Source: Fimbriimonadales bacterium (GTDB taxonomy: Bacteria; Armatimonadota; Fimbriimonadia; Fimbriimonadales; GBS-DC). From it: a DNA stretch of 59,234 nt. Position 1 is the first letter of the stretch; each line of letters begins with the position of its first letter. The stretch lies in contig BPGO01000012.1 in NCBI GenBank assembly GCA_026003075.1, positions 1 through 59,234 on the forward strand, given 5' to 3'. The notes under the pieces were generated by a model. The model was not told where the DNA came from, searched no databases, and was given only the letters and a program-made list of their open reading frames with translations. The translations under genes were made by a program, and so were the position numbers. Positions 16,444 to 26,800 of the stretch are shown here, piece after piece.

Positions 16444-18084
16444 ATGCAGAAATGGCTCGCAGCATGGTTGCTGATAGGGTGCTGGACACTCGCTTGGGCG
16501 CAGAATGCCCCCAAAGCGCCCACATTGCCTGAGAATGTCGCAAAACCCGAACAGGATCAGATAACACAAGCAATTAACTTACTCTCAAAAGGCGAGTTCG
16601 ACGAAGCGGAGAAGCTGATTAAGCCGATAGCGATCCCGTCCACAATTCGGATTTACGGCAGCTGGGCGACGATCCCGATTGAGTTGCGCGAGACTTTCCG
16701 CCAAGCGGCTATGGAGGCAGTGCAGAACTGGAACCGTGCGCTGGGGGGCAACCCGCGCTTGGAGTGGACAGACGATGAACGCGCCGCCGATGTGCAGATT
16801 GTCTTCGAAGAGGATGTTGCGGAGATTACCGCCGGGCAGTTCCGCCTGATGCATGGGCGTGCGAAGCTCTGGCTGCCGCCAAACCAAGGCGACCGACGGC
16901 GCGTGCGGGCGCGAATTGCGACCTACATCCCCTACACAGAGATGCCGCAATCGCCCAAAGCCGTGGCGCACTTGGTCGGGCAAGCGATCGGAGCCTACCT
17001 GGGACTCGGCGAGAGCCAGAAAGACACCGAGCTGATGGGTCCCGTGTGGAACTCGGAAGACCTGCCCACTGCCCCCACGGCTGAGGAGGTCGAACGCGTG
17101 CGCATGCTGAACCAGGCGCGCCTGACGCTCGTCAACTACGCGACGAACCGCACGCGCGTCTACATGCCCAAGCCCAAAATCAAAATCGAGCCGATGGAGT
17201 ATGACTTCGGCGAGATTACGCAGGGCGCAGTGGTGAAACATACCTTCATCGTCAAGAACGAGGGCGATGCCCCGTTGGAAATCACGGCGCGTCCCAGCTG
17301 CGGCTGCGTCACACCCTATTTTGACAAGGTGATTGAACCCGGCAAAGAGGGCAAAATTGAAGCGGAGTTGCGCTCGGCGGGCTTCCGCGGCGCGCAAGTG
17401 AAAACGATCCAGGTCACGACCAACGACCCCGATAACCCGACCCTGACGCTGCGCCTCACCACGAACATTCGCACCGCCATCGAGGTGCGCCCCAGCGAGC
17501 AGATCCCCATCACCCTCAAGACCGACGCCCCCACCGTGCAGGAGGTAGAAATCGTCTCCAACACCGACGAGCCACTGGAAATCGCGGAGGTGCGAGTGAA
17601 TGTACCCTTCGCCACCGCCGAGGCGCAGAAAATCGACGCCAAGCGCACGAAGGTGATTATCACCATCAATCAGGACGCACCGCCCGGACGACAGACGATT
17701 CTGGCGACCGCACGCACCAACTCCACCGCCCAGCCGCAGGTCAACATCGCGCTGAACTACGAGAAGGGCATCGTCGTTACGCCTACCACGGTGTTCTTCG
17801 GCGCGATTAACTCCGCGACGCCGCTGCCCATCGAGCGCGTGGTGACCATTAGCCGCAGCGATAGGGGCTTCCAAGTCAAGAAGTTCGAGGTGGACGACCC
17901 GAACATCGAGGTGAAACACGAGGCGGCGCAAGACGGTAAGCAGCACCGCTTCATCCTGCGCTATAAGGGCGGTTGGCAGTCGGGCACTGTGCGTAAGAAC
18001 CTGATTATCGAGACCGACGACCCGCAGCAGCCGACCCTGCGCGTCGCAATCATGGCAAATGTGCTGTCGGCAAGCCTGCAGTAG
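16444..18084 (+). CDS. exported DUF1573 protein with a degenerate metalloprotease-like domain
   Basis: 546 residues; signal peptide ending LAWA. ATG 16444 has GGAGGG at 16431-16436. Residues about 60-200 resemble a matrixin/zincin domain (a WNRAL..ADVQIVFEED pattern) but the zinc motif is broken: the expected HExGHAxG reads HLVGQAIG starting at residue 176, so the catalytic Glu and second His are lost. Residues about 245-350 form a DUF1573 (ASPM/SPD-2/Hydin-type Ig) domain with PSCGCVTP, followed by further Ig-like repeats to the end. Likely a non-catalytic cell-surface or periplasmic binding protein. Single gene with a terminator. Confidence 0.75.
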   Translation: MQKWLAAWLLIGCWTLAWAQNAPKAPTLPENVAKPEQDQITQAINLLSKGEFDEAEKLIKPIAIPSTIRIYGSWATIPIELRETFRQAAMEAVQNWNRALGGNPRLEWTDDERAADVQIVFEEDVAEITAGQFRLMHGRAKLWLPPNQGDRRRVRARIATYIPYTEMPQSPKAVAHLVGQAIGAYLGLGESQKDTELMGPVWNSEDLPTAPTAEEVERVRMLNQARLTLVNYATNRTRVYMPKPKIKIEPMEYDFGEITQGAVVKHTFIVKNEGDAPLEITARPSCGCVTPYFDKVIEPGKEGKIEAELRSAGFRGAQVKTIQVTTNDPDNPTLTLRLTTNIRTAIEVRPSEQIPITLKTDAPTVQEVEIVSNTDEPLEIAEVRVNVPFATAEAQKIDAKRTKVIITINQDAPPGRQTILATARTNSTAQPQVNIALNYEKGIVVTPTTVFFGAINSATPLPIERVVTISRSDRGFQVKKFEVDDPNIEVKHEAAQDGKQHRFILRYKGGWQSGTVRKNLIIETDDPQQPTLRVAIMANVLSASLQ

Positions 18085-18120
18085 TGTAGTATGGCAATTG
18101 CCCGCAGCGCCTCTATTCGC

Positions 18121-18152
18121 GTGGCTTGGACCGTCATGTCCAAGCCACTTTT
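18121..18152 (+). terminator. rho-independent terminator after the DUF1573 gene
   Basis: GTGGCTTGGAC and its exact complement form an 11-bp stem with a six-base loop, followed by TTTT. The stem sequence is also found in the tandem repeat at 38304-38360, so it may be part of a dispersed repeat. Confidence 0.75.
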
Positions 18153-18231
18153 ACCGTAATAGAGCGCCAAGGTGTCTACCGATGGGACTACTAATTCCGT
18201 ACGCAGGTATATCTTTTGAGGGAGGGATCGT

Positions 18232-18576
18232 ATGAATCTCTATCGAACCGTGATTCTGGTGTTGATTGTGGCGTTTTTCGGATTTCTGAGCGGCGTGGCG
18301 CTGATGGAGGCGCGCGCGTTGCAGCGTCGTTCGCGCATCCCCGACACCGTAGACGCGCGACGGTTCCGCCTGCTGGATCAAGACGGTAATGTGCGTGCCG
18401 AGTTGGGCATGCCCTTCGGTGAGCCTGCGCTGTTTCTGTATGATTCGAAGGGCAAGGCGCGTGCGTGGATCTTGTTAGAGCGTGGGGGCAACGCTCGCAT
18501 TATGTTCGTTGACCCTGAGGATCAGACGGTCTGGACGGCGCCGCCCACGCAGACTCCACAACCGAAATCGGAATGA
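18232..18576 (+). CDS. small membrane-anchored protein of unknown function
   Basis: 114 residues: an N-terminal transmembrane helix (about 5-26), then a compact domain starting RRFRLLDQDGNVRAELGMPFGEPALFLYDSKGKARAW, a beta-rich pattern often found near the start of operons in uncultured bacteria, and a Pro-rich tail. GAGGGAGGG precedes the ATG. Its stop overlaps the acpS start (ATGA), so it heads the acpS-purN operon. No known function. Confidence 0.75.
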   Translation: MNLYRTVILVLIVAFFGFLSGVALMEARALQRRSRIPDTVDARRFRLLDQDGNVRAELGMPFGEPALFLYDSKGKARAWILLERGGNARIMFVDPEDQTVWTAPPTQTPQPKSE

Positions 18577-18935
18577 TACGCGGCGTCGGAATAGACCTTG
18601 TCGAGATTGAGCGCATCGCCCGCGTGTGTACCCGTCAGCCGCGTTTCGTGGCGCGGATTCTAACCCCTGCGGAGCGCCAGTACTGTGTGGCGCGGCGCGT
18701 GAACCCCTATCCCCATATCGCGGGCAGGTGGTGCGCCAAGGAAGCCATCGCCAAAGCCGTCGGGCGACCCCTGCGCTGGCAAGAGGTGGAGATATTGCCC
18801 GACCCGCTGGGCAAGCCTGTGGTACACTTACACGGCGCAAGCGCACAGAGCGTCGGCGAAGGCGAGCTGCTGGTGAGCATTACGCATACCCGCACGCTCG
18901 CACAGGCAATCGCGCTCTGGGTGGTTCAGCGATGA
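18573..18935 (+). CDS. acpS: holo-[acyl-carrier-protein] synthase
   Basis: 120 residues, normal AcpS length. Transfers 4'-phosphopantetheine from CoA to the serine of apo-acyl-carrier protein, needed for fatty-acid synthesis. Mg-binding GIDLVEIERI with Asp8 and the WCAKEAIAKA motif are both present, as is the final ELLVSITHTRTLAQAIA strand. Start and stop both overlap neighbours by four bases, so translation is coupled in an operon with the small membrane protein and purN. Confidence 0.95.
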   Translation: MIRGVGIDLVEIERIARVCTRQPRFVARILTPAERQYCVARRVNPYPHIAGRWCAKEAIAKAVGRPLRWQEVEILPDPLGKPVVHLHGASAQSVGEGELLVSITHTRTLAQAIALWVVQR

Positions 18936-19561
18936 AACGAATCGCGATTCTGGTCTCGGGTCCGTCCCGTGGGAGCACCATGCGGGCGATTATCGAAGCG
19001 TGCCGCGATGGGCGCATCCCCGACAGTGAGGTGGTCGCCGTGATTGGCGCCCATGATGACGCACCTGCCTTGCAGCACGCGCACGCGCTGGGCGTCTCAA
19101 CGGCGGTCGTGAATCCCAAAGAGTTCCCCGAACCCGACATGTATGGCGACGCACTGCTGTGGGTTCTGCAAAAGGCACATCCCGACCTGATTTGCCTTGC
19201 AGGCTATATGCGCTTGCTGCCCAAATCGGTGGTGCAGGCGTATCCGATGCAAATCCTGAACATCCACCCTGCGCTGTTGCCCCTGTTTGGCGGGAAGGGC
19301 ATGTACGGGCTGAAAGTGCATCAGGCGGTTATCGAAAGCGGGATGAAGGTGACAGGCTGCACGGTGCATTTCGTCGATGAGCAGTACGATACAGGACCGA
19401 TTGTACTGCAACGGTGCATCCCCGTGAGGGACGACGACACGCCCGAGACGCTCGCGGAGCGTTTGCTGCCGGTCGAGCATGAGACCTATATCGAGGCGAT
19501 TCGGCTCTTTGTCGAAGGGCGACTGCGCCTTGAGGGCAAGCGCGTCAAAGGGGGCGGATAA
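18932..19561 (+). CDS. purN: phosphoribosylglycinamide formyltransferase
   Basis: 209 residues. Adds the formyl group from 10-formyl-tetrahydrofolate to GAR in purine synthesis. The hallmark sites are visible: NIHPALLP with the catalytic Asn and His, GGKGMYG, and VDEQYDTGPIV with the catalytic Asp. The N-terminal LVSGPSRGSTMRAI is the phosphate-binding loop. ATG 18932 overlaps the acpS stop; longer upstream frames are shadows of acpS. The 3' end overlaps the convergent DUF1080 gene by 17 bases. Confidence 0.95.
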   Translation: MKRIAILVSGPSRGSTMRAIIEACRDGRIPDSEVVAVIGAHDDAPALQHAHALGVSTAVVNPKEFPEPDMYGDALLWVLQKAHPDLICLAGYMRLLPKSVVQAYPMQILNIHPALLPLFGGKGMYGLKVHQAVIESGMKVTGCTVHFVDEQYDTGPIVLQRCIPVRDDDTPETLAERLLPVEHETYIEAIRLFVEGRLRLEGKRVKGGG

Positions 19562-20780
19562 AGATATTTCGAAATCGCAAGGGTGTCCCGTGCGCCTGCA
19601 GCCAGATGCGCCCCTCTTTGGGCAGCGGCGCGCTCTTGTCCCAGTAGCTTTCCAGTGGCGTATCGTGAACGACCAGCGTCTCGTTGAGCCACACCGTGAC
19701 ACGGTCGCCTATTATCAGGATACGGAAGCGGTTCCACGCGCCGGGTGGGTTGTCGGCTTTCGTGAGGGGTTTGTTGCGGTTCTGCGTGTTATTGAACAGC
19801 CCGCCAGAGCCATCGGGGTTGTCCCAGATTTGCACTTGGGGCGTGTCGCGGAGATAGATTCCGCTGTCGCCCCCGCGCTCGATGTTCCAGTCCAGCCAGA
19901 GTTCGAAGTCGGCGTAGGCGCGTTCTGTGATGAGGTGGACGCCTTTGCCGTCGAAGAGGAGTTCGCCGTTCTCCACGCGCCAATGTGAGAGCCACTCGGC
20001 GTTTGCCTTCGCTTGTGCCTGTCGGCGTTCTTCGTCGGTCATTCGGGCAGCATCGGGTGGATTGGCGTACCAGCTTTGCCAGCCGTGCAGGTCGCGCCCA
20101 TTGAACAGCGCGATGAACCCGTCGGGTGGCTCGTTGGGAGCGCGTTTCGAACTGAATTCCCGAATCCGCAGGTTACGGAACTCCACGCGCCCGTTGTGCT
20201 GGATGAATCCGATGTGTCCTTCCTCGCGCAGGAAGCCGGGGCGCTCGCGCAGCAGCTCACGATCGCGCACCGAGTTCAGGTCGGCATCCACGATGGTTTC
20301 GCCGTTCAGGTTCACCTGCACGCGCCGCCCGACGCAGCGGATATGGAGCCGATTCCACGCACCGGCGGGTTTAACCACGCTCTTTCGGGCAGGATACACT
20401 CCATAAATCGCTCCGCAGATGCGGCGCATGTCGGTTGGCGGGTGCCCTCCGTCGTCGAGAATTTGAATCTCCATCCCGTAGCGCGAGGCTTGGAACCCGA
20501 TGGGGGCACGGAGGGCGATCCCGTTATTCGCGCCGGCACTCACGCGGAACTCCAGTTGCAACTCGAAATCGCGATAGGTGCGCTTTGTCATCAGGCGTCC
20601 GCGCCCATCGCCCTCGAAAATCAGGGTGTCGCCCTCGATAGAGTAGGTGGGCAAGCCGTCGCGTTGCCATTCGGTATCGTTGAAGGCTAACGAGTGCCAT
20701 TCGTCGGTGGCGGATGTCGCTCGCGCCCAAACGAGAGTTGTCAATAACGCCACGGTGAGCCGAACACGCTGCCTCATCAT
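19545..20780 (-). CDS. exported tandem DUF1080 protein
   Basis: 411 residues with a signal peptide ending ATSA. Two laminin-G-like DUF1080 (3-keto-disaccharide hydrolase family) domains: about 25-195 (FELQLEFRVSAGANNGIALRAP) and about 205-410 (FIALFNGRDLHGW, FELWLDWNIERGGDSGIYLRDTPQVQIWD). Each has the GNSGI-like turn and the WN.. and GHIGFQ-like strands. Family members act on or bind carbohydrates outside the cytoplasm. Overlaps the 3' end of purN on the other strand. Gene is separate from the pil operon upstream, with a hairpin between. Confidence 0.88.
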   Translation of the reverse strand: MMRQRVRLTVALLTTLVWARATSATDEWHSLAFNDTEWQRDGLPTYSIEGDTLIFEGDGRGRLMTKRTYRDFELQLEFRVSAGANNGIALRAPIGFQASRYGMEIQILDDGGHPPTDMRRICGAIYGVYPARKSVVKPAGAWNRLHIRCVGRRVQVNLNGETIVDADLNSVRDRELLRERPGFLREEGHIGFIQHNGRVEFRNLRIREFSSKRAPNEPPDGFIALFNGRDLHGWQSWYANPPDAARMTDEERRQAQAKANAEWLSHWRVENGELLFDGKGVHLITERAYADFELWLDWNIERGGDSGIYLRDTPQVQIWDNPDGSGGLFNNTQNRNKPLTKADNPPGAWNRFRILIIGDRVTVWLNETLVVHDTPLESYWDKSAPLPKEGRIWLQAHGTPLRFRNIFIRPL

Positions 20781-20825
20781 AGGGGTAGTTCGCTAAGGAG
20801 AGGTGTTTTCCTGCTTCTGCAGTGC

Positions 20826-20853
20826 CCCCTCCCCCTGCAGCGTGGGGGAGGGG
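20826..20853 (-). terminator. GC-rich hairpin ending the pil/propeller operon
   Basis: CCCCTCCCCC at 20826-20835 and GGGGGAGGGG at 20844-20853 give a perfect 10-bp stem with an eight-base loop, 24 bases after the stop of the giant propeller gene. No clear U-tract on the minus strand. The G-runs could also fold otherwise. Confidence 0.55.
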
Positions 20854-20876
20854 AGATACGGGCAGAGTCGCGCGCT

Positions 20877-23800
20877 TCAGTCTTGGTCGGGGTCGAACGG
20901 GCTGATATAGAAGCGTGGTTGGATTGCCCCGCCGTAGAGGTTGCTCACGCCGTTGCGGCTGCTGCTCCAGAACAGCAGCAACGCCTCATCCAAGCCGCCA
21001 TAGGGGTCGCTGAGCGAGCTGCCCGGCTGGCGGAACTCGAGGTTGGGCATCGCCCAGAGATAGAGTTCATTCGTGGGCAGGTCGATGGGCACAGGCGAGG
21101 TGTATTCGACCTCGGTGGCAAACGAGCGCGACAGGTTGCCCTCATCAATCCAGCGCACCACTTGGGTCTCTTCCAGTTGCACGATGTTGCCGGCGCGGTC
21201 GCGTGCAAGGTAGCGCACGACCACCTCTTTGCCGAGGTCGTCGGTGGTGAAGTAGATGTTGCCCCGCAAGGCGTCGTACTCGTAGTAGCCGAGTTGTGCC
21301 CCCGCCACATTATTGGGTGTGAGCTGTACCACGGCGTGGTTTGTGCCTTGCGCGAGCGTGAACGAGCCTGTTTGAAGCGGCAGTTGTCCACGCTGGGTCA
21401 AAATCGGCGACTGGAGACGCACGCCGGGACGCAGCGTCTTGAAGAAGAAGTTGCCCGAGCTGTTCGGCGGCGGGCTGCTGCGGCGGAAGAAGAGCCACAC
21501 GCGATCCACGGGGGGACGCTCGTTCGAAGGGACGACGCCATTATTGATGCCCTTGCGCACAGGCGATGCGCCGGGGTTGGCGATGTTGTAGCGCGGGTTC
21601 ATCGTGCGCTGGAACACCGCACGGAGCTGCGAGTAAGTTCCCGCCGAACCGGGCGCAATCGAACTAATGCGGTAAACACGCGGACGATAGGACACCGTGA
21701 CCAGGTCATTCAGGCGGGGCGCGAAGTTCACGAACCGTATCGTGCCGTTGTTCGGGTCAACGATAATCTGCCCGCGGTTGAGCAGGTTCACAATTTGCCC
21801 AGAACCGTTGAGGATAGGCTCGTTATAGGTGAACTGCAGTAAGCCCGTTTGCGTGTCGACAATCGGCTCTTGCAGGATGAACATGCTCGGATTGTTCGGA
21901 TGGCGCTGTTGCAGGATGGAGACCCCGTTGATTTTGATGTCGATGTCGGGTGTATTGCGGTTCCAGTTGCCATCCAGCGGCGCCCAATCCAGATGGCGGA
22001 CGCGCCAGACATTCTGGTTCGGGTCTTTTTGCGCGACTTCATCGATAATCGTGGGCAAGAATCGCTCCTGGGTGACGCCCAGCGGTCGGTCAACGCGCGT
22101 ATCGCTCAGCGGCAGCAGGGTACCGTTTCGCGGGTTCACATAAAACCGCTGCATTAGGATTTCGGATTCGTTGCGGTCGCCCACGGTGCCGATGAAGAAC
22201 ACATCCGCCAAGTACACCAAGCCTTGGGCAGGGTTGTTCGGATTCGCCGTGACGCGATACACATCTGCCTGCACGCTTTCGACGGAGCGCACGATGGGTG
22301 AGAGAGGCAAGCGTTGCTCGCGTCGCCAACTCGCGAACTGGTCGCCTTCGGAGGCGAGGTAGAAAATCTGGTTGCGTCCCGATGGCGCGGCGACATAGAA
22401 CAGCCAGTTGCCTACACCGTCCAGCCCGGTAATCGAGAGGCTGGAACGCGGCACGGCTGGGTCTAACGCGACTGCCTGCGGGTTGCCGATGGGTTCGCCC
22501 GTGGCAGGGTCCAGACGCACAGAGAACAACAACTCATACTTCTGGTTGCGCACAAGCACCTCGCCTGTCCAGAACAGGAACGCGCCGCCCGGGGTTACGC
22601 GCACGAAGGGACGATGGTGCTTGATGGTGGCGATTTCTGCTGGTGTAAGCGGGCGTCCCAGCCCTAACGCTTGGCTGAACAGGTCGCCATTCGGGTCGTT
22701 CGGGTAGGGTCCGAACAGCGCGCCCCACCAGCGGTTCGACGAGTCGGGCAACCAGCCATTGGTCGTGCGCACACCATTCTGCAAGGTGTTGCTGGCATCC
22801 CAGTTCAGCGTTGCCTTGTAGAGATAGAAACTATCGGGGCGCTGTACGGGGTCTGCGCGGTTGCTCGCCCAGTAGAGGTGGAGTTTGCCCGTGCTGGGAT
22901 CGCGGTAGGCGGTAGGTGTGATGTCGCTGACACGCGGCGCATTCGCGTTGGGTACGCCGTCGATCATCGGCGCGACGCCTTGGTTCGTGTTGCCCGTGAG
23001 TTGCGTTTCGCGCACGCGCACCACCACGCGCATCGGTGGAGTCGCAAACGCACCGTTCACCACGCCGGGCGTACCACCCTGATTGTGCTGATACGGCGAC
23101 AGCACCTGCGAATAGACGCCCATCGGCTGGAACGGTGGAATCGCGATCGAGACCTGCGGCTTGCGCGGCTCGACCACAATGTTGGGGTCACGCCGCGCCG
23201 GAATCGCAGGCTGGGTCAGCACTGTGGGCGCATAATCGCCCACCTGTGGCTTCTGCAGAATCGGGTACGGCTGATTCCCGCCCGGATAGAACGGATTCGG
23301 CTGCGGCCAGAAGCGCGTATCCAGCGTGCTGGCAACCGTCGTCCACGCAGGCATCCCCGCAAAGGAGCTCACCATGTCCGAGAACAGGTACTGCGTGCCC
23401 TGAGGACTGCCGAACGCTTTGCCCAAATAGACAGGATACAGGTTCACATTCCCCTCGTTGCGTACGGTGAAGGTCTTCCAGTAGGGCGAAAAGATGGGGT
23501 TATCTGGACGGAAGCTCGACACGGGGTGGTTTGCGAACAGGTTGCCCCAGTTGAAACCGAACCCACCGGGCAACGACCCGAAGTCGATTACCTGTTCCTC
23601 CACAAAGAGGCGTTCATCAATCTGTACGGTCGCTATGGTGGTGATTTCACGGTACGCCTCAATGCGCAGGTTCTGCGTCACTCCGGGCTGCAACACACTT
23701 TCCAGTCCATCGAATCGCCCGTTGTTATTCGAGTCGACATAGATGCGTGTGATTGAGTTGTAGCCGGTGCGGTTTGCAGGCTGGTAGCGTGGGATTTCGA

Positions 23801-26800
23801 TCTGCACTTTGACTTCGTTGCCTGTGGGAAGGGCACGCGCGCTGGCGCGCTGCAGGTCGGTGCCGCCATCCAGCAGCATCTGGATGCGTCGCCCAGAGAT
23901 GTCGGGGTAGTCGGGGCTGCGGTTGGGGAAGGTGGGCATAATCTCCCAAGGCAGCGCACGGACAACCGCTGCGGCGCCACCCTGCCAGCGCATGTCATCC
24001 ACATAGGCGCGCACATTCAGGGCGATAGGCGCCACATTCGAGGTTTGTGGAGTGCGACGGTCTTGTACGACAAAGTCGCCGAAGAGGCTCTTCCCATGTT
24101 CGCCCAATCCAATCCGTTGGGGCAAGCCGAGCGCATCACGGAACCGAGTGCTGACATCGAAGCTGGCAGTGTCGCTCTTGTTGCCGTTAAACAGGTTCTG
24201 AGTAGTGCCCCCTGCGCCCACGACACCGATGCCTTCGAGTTTCAGCGGGTTCGCCACGCCGAATCGCCAGCCTGCACCGGTCGTCAGCGAGTCGGGATCG
24301 TCGCCGCCGTACGGAGGCGTCTCAAGCCCGCCACCCGGCGCGGGTCGGTCCATCCCGGGCGTCTCAATCGCCAGATCCGAAGTCCAGCCACCTTGTCCAA
24401 AGCGCACTTGCAGTTCGTACTTTTCGCCTGGCGAATAGAAGTTGTTGCCTGATGCTTGAATCGTAATCGACTGCACCGCGACATAGTCCAGATTGGGGTT
24501 ATCGCGCGGCGGATTGGGGGTCTGCCTCGGCGCGAGAGTGTACTCTACGCGTGTTATCCCTGGACCGATGACCTGCACACGTAGCGGTTGTGGGTTGGTG
24601 CCTTGCTTGAAGTTCCAGACCACCACATAGAAGGTGTCGCCCCACTCCAGCGCGTCGGGGTAGCGTGGCTCCAGCTCGTCTGGGCGCATGGTTCCGTTCA
24701 GGACGGCGTCCGCATCCTCTTTGCGCGTCGTAACGGATACCTTGAGCTTGGAATAATCCGAGCCGTCGGCTGTGGTTGTTTGGCCTGGGACGCGGATGAT
24801 ACCGCCCAATCCCGTTTCGGGCGGAGCTGTGGCGATACCCAGCACATTGTAGGCGTAGACGATCCCCGCGTCGTCAGCAGCATAGAGCCAGTCATCCAGC
24901 ATCGCGGGCGAGGCGAACACAGTGTCGGCATACAAATCCCAGCCCTCAAACGCCTTGCCGTTGCGCGAGTTGACCTGCTCGTCGGCATGGAGTGCGAGCA
25001 ACAAGCCCGAATTGGTCGCCACGACGACGGCAGGACGCACATCCAGTACATTCCCATTCTCGTCGGTATCGCGCACATTCGTAAAGATAGGCGAGCTGAA
25101 AATTTGTCCGCCCAGGTTTTCGCTAATGTACAACAGATCGCCAGTGTCGGCATCGAAGGCGATAACGCGCCCGTTCATACCGCCCACATAGACGATATTG
25201 GTTGACACGCCGCGATACGGCAGGTTCTCCACCACCAGCGGCGAGCTGTAGTAGAACGAGAAGAAACTTGTCAGCGGGGTACCCAGAGCCGGGCGCGCCC
25301 ACACCAGCGAGCCGTTATCTGCCTTGATCACATACAGGCGTCCACCCTCTATGCCCCCGGTCGTCACATAGACACGCCCCAAGGCGACCGCAGGGGTGGA
25401 GGTAATCGGCTCTATAGGGTTCTGGTCTTCCGGTGGGTAGACCCACGCGACACGCTCGTCCTGCGTGGTATCGGGGTCGTCCTGCACAAACGGGTTGAGC
25501 GCAATCACGCGCCCGAACTGGTTGCTGCCTTCCGAGCTGCCAATGTAGAGCAGGCGAGTGGCTGGGTCATAGGCGGGTGTGGACACAAACGCCGCGTTGA
25601 AGCGGTCATATTGCCATTGAAGCGGGTTGTCGTTGGGGTTATTCGGGTTGTGATCGGTGCGTATAAGGTACACCGAACCTGCAGGATTGCCGATTGCGAC
25701 TAAGTTGTCGCTTTCCAGAATCAGGGGCGAGGCGTAGCTGAAGCTGGTCGCGTTCTGCGGTTTGACAATCCAGTAGATTTTGGTTTCACCGCGGCGCGTG
25801 CCGTTCTCACCGTCGCCAAGCGCATCGACCGCGTAGACCGCGCCATTCTGGGCAGCGAAAACGACCACCCAGCGCGTGACGGTGCTATTCCCGTCGCGCA
25901 CGCGCACTTGTCCGACCGCTGGCGTGGAAAACACCGCGTTATTAAGTCCGTCCGCGCTCACCACGCGAATCGCGTCGGCAATCACGCGCTGCGAACCGGC
26001 AGCCACATCCGCTGGCGAGAAGTTGTTCACTTCGATTTGGTAGGTGCGCCCGCTGCGCATCGGCACAGGGATACGGTTCAGCAGCACCCAGCGCCCACCG
26101 AACCGCTGATCGACGCGAACGCGCACCGTAGCGTCCTCGTTCTCAATCACATATTGCGCCTCACGCGCATTCAGGTCATCCGAAGGGAACCATGCGTACA
26201 CATAGTACTGCCCTGTAGTCGGAACTTGAATCATCCAGTAGGCGCGCTGGGTGTTGCCTGCGTCATTGGTAGGGACGATTTCGTGATAGAGCTGCCCATA
26301 GCGGTCGCTGAGCGTATTGTTGGGTGTGAATGCGCCCGCGGTGAAGTTCGCGTCCTCATCGTCATATACCTGCCCCTGATCCTGATCGGGCAGGTCGGGC
26401 ACGCGCAGTGTCCAGCGCACACGCGCGCCGCGGGTGCCGACGGGGTTTTCCACACAGGTAATCGTGCCGTTGCCATTCGCGATATAGACCAAGTGGTTGC
26501 CCGGATTGAGTGGGCTACGAATTACAACCGGGGATGCCTGCACGGCGCCATAATCAGGCACGAACCGAATCGCGTCTGCGGCGACTATCGGCGTGAGGGC
26601 AAGCGGATAGTCGGGACTATTGAGTCGAATCAGGTTGCTGAGCGTGACCGTAATCTCTGTGCTGCCGTCGTAGTAGAACACGCGGTCGCCCAGCGGTTGC
26701 CAGCCGCCCAGCGTCTGGTTCAAATAGAGCGTGACGGGTGTTCCTGTGGAGTCTGTTACGGTGTACTCTGCCTGCCGCGCGTAGGGCACTTCAATACCGC

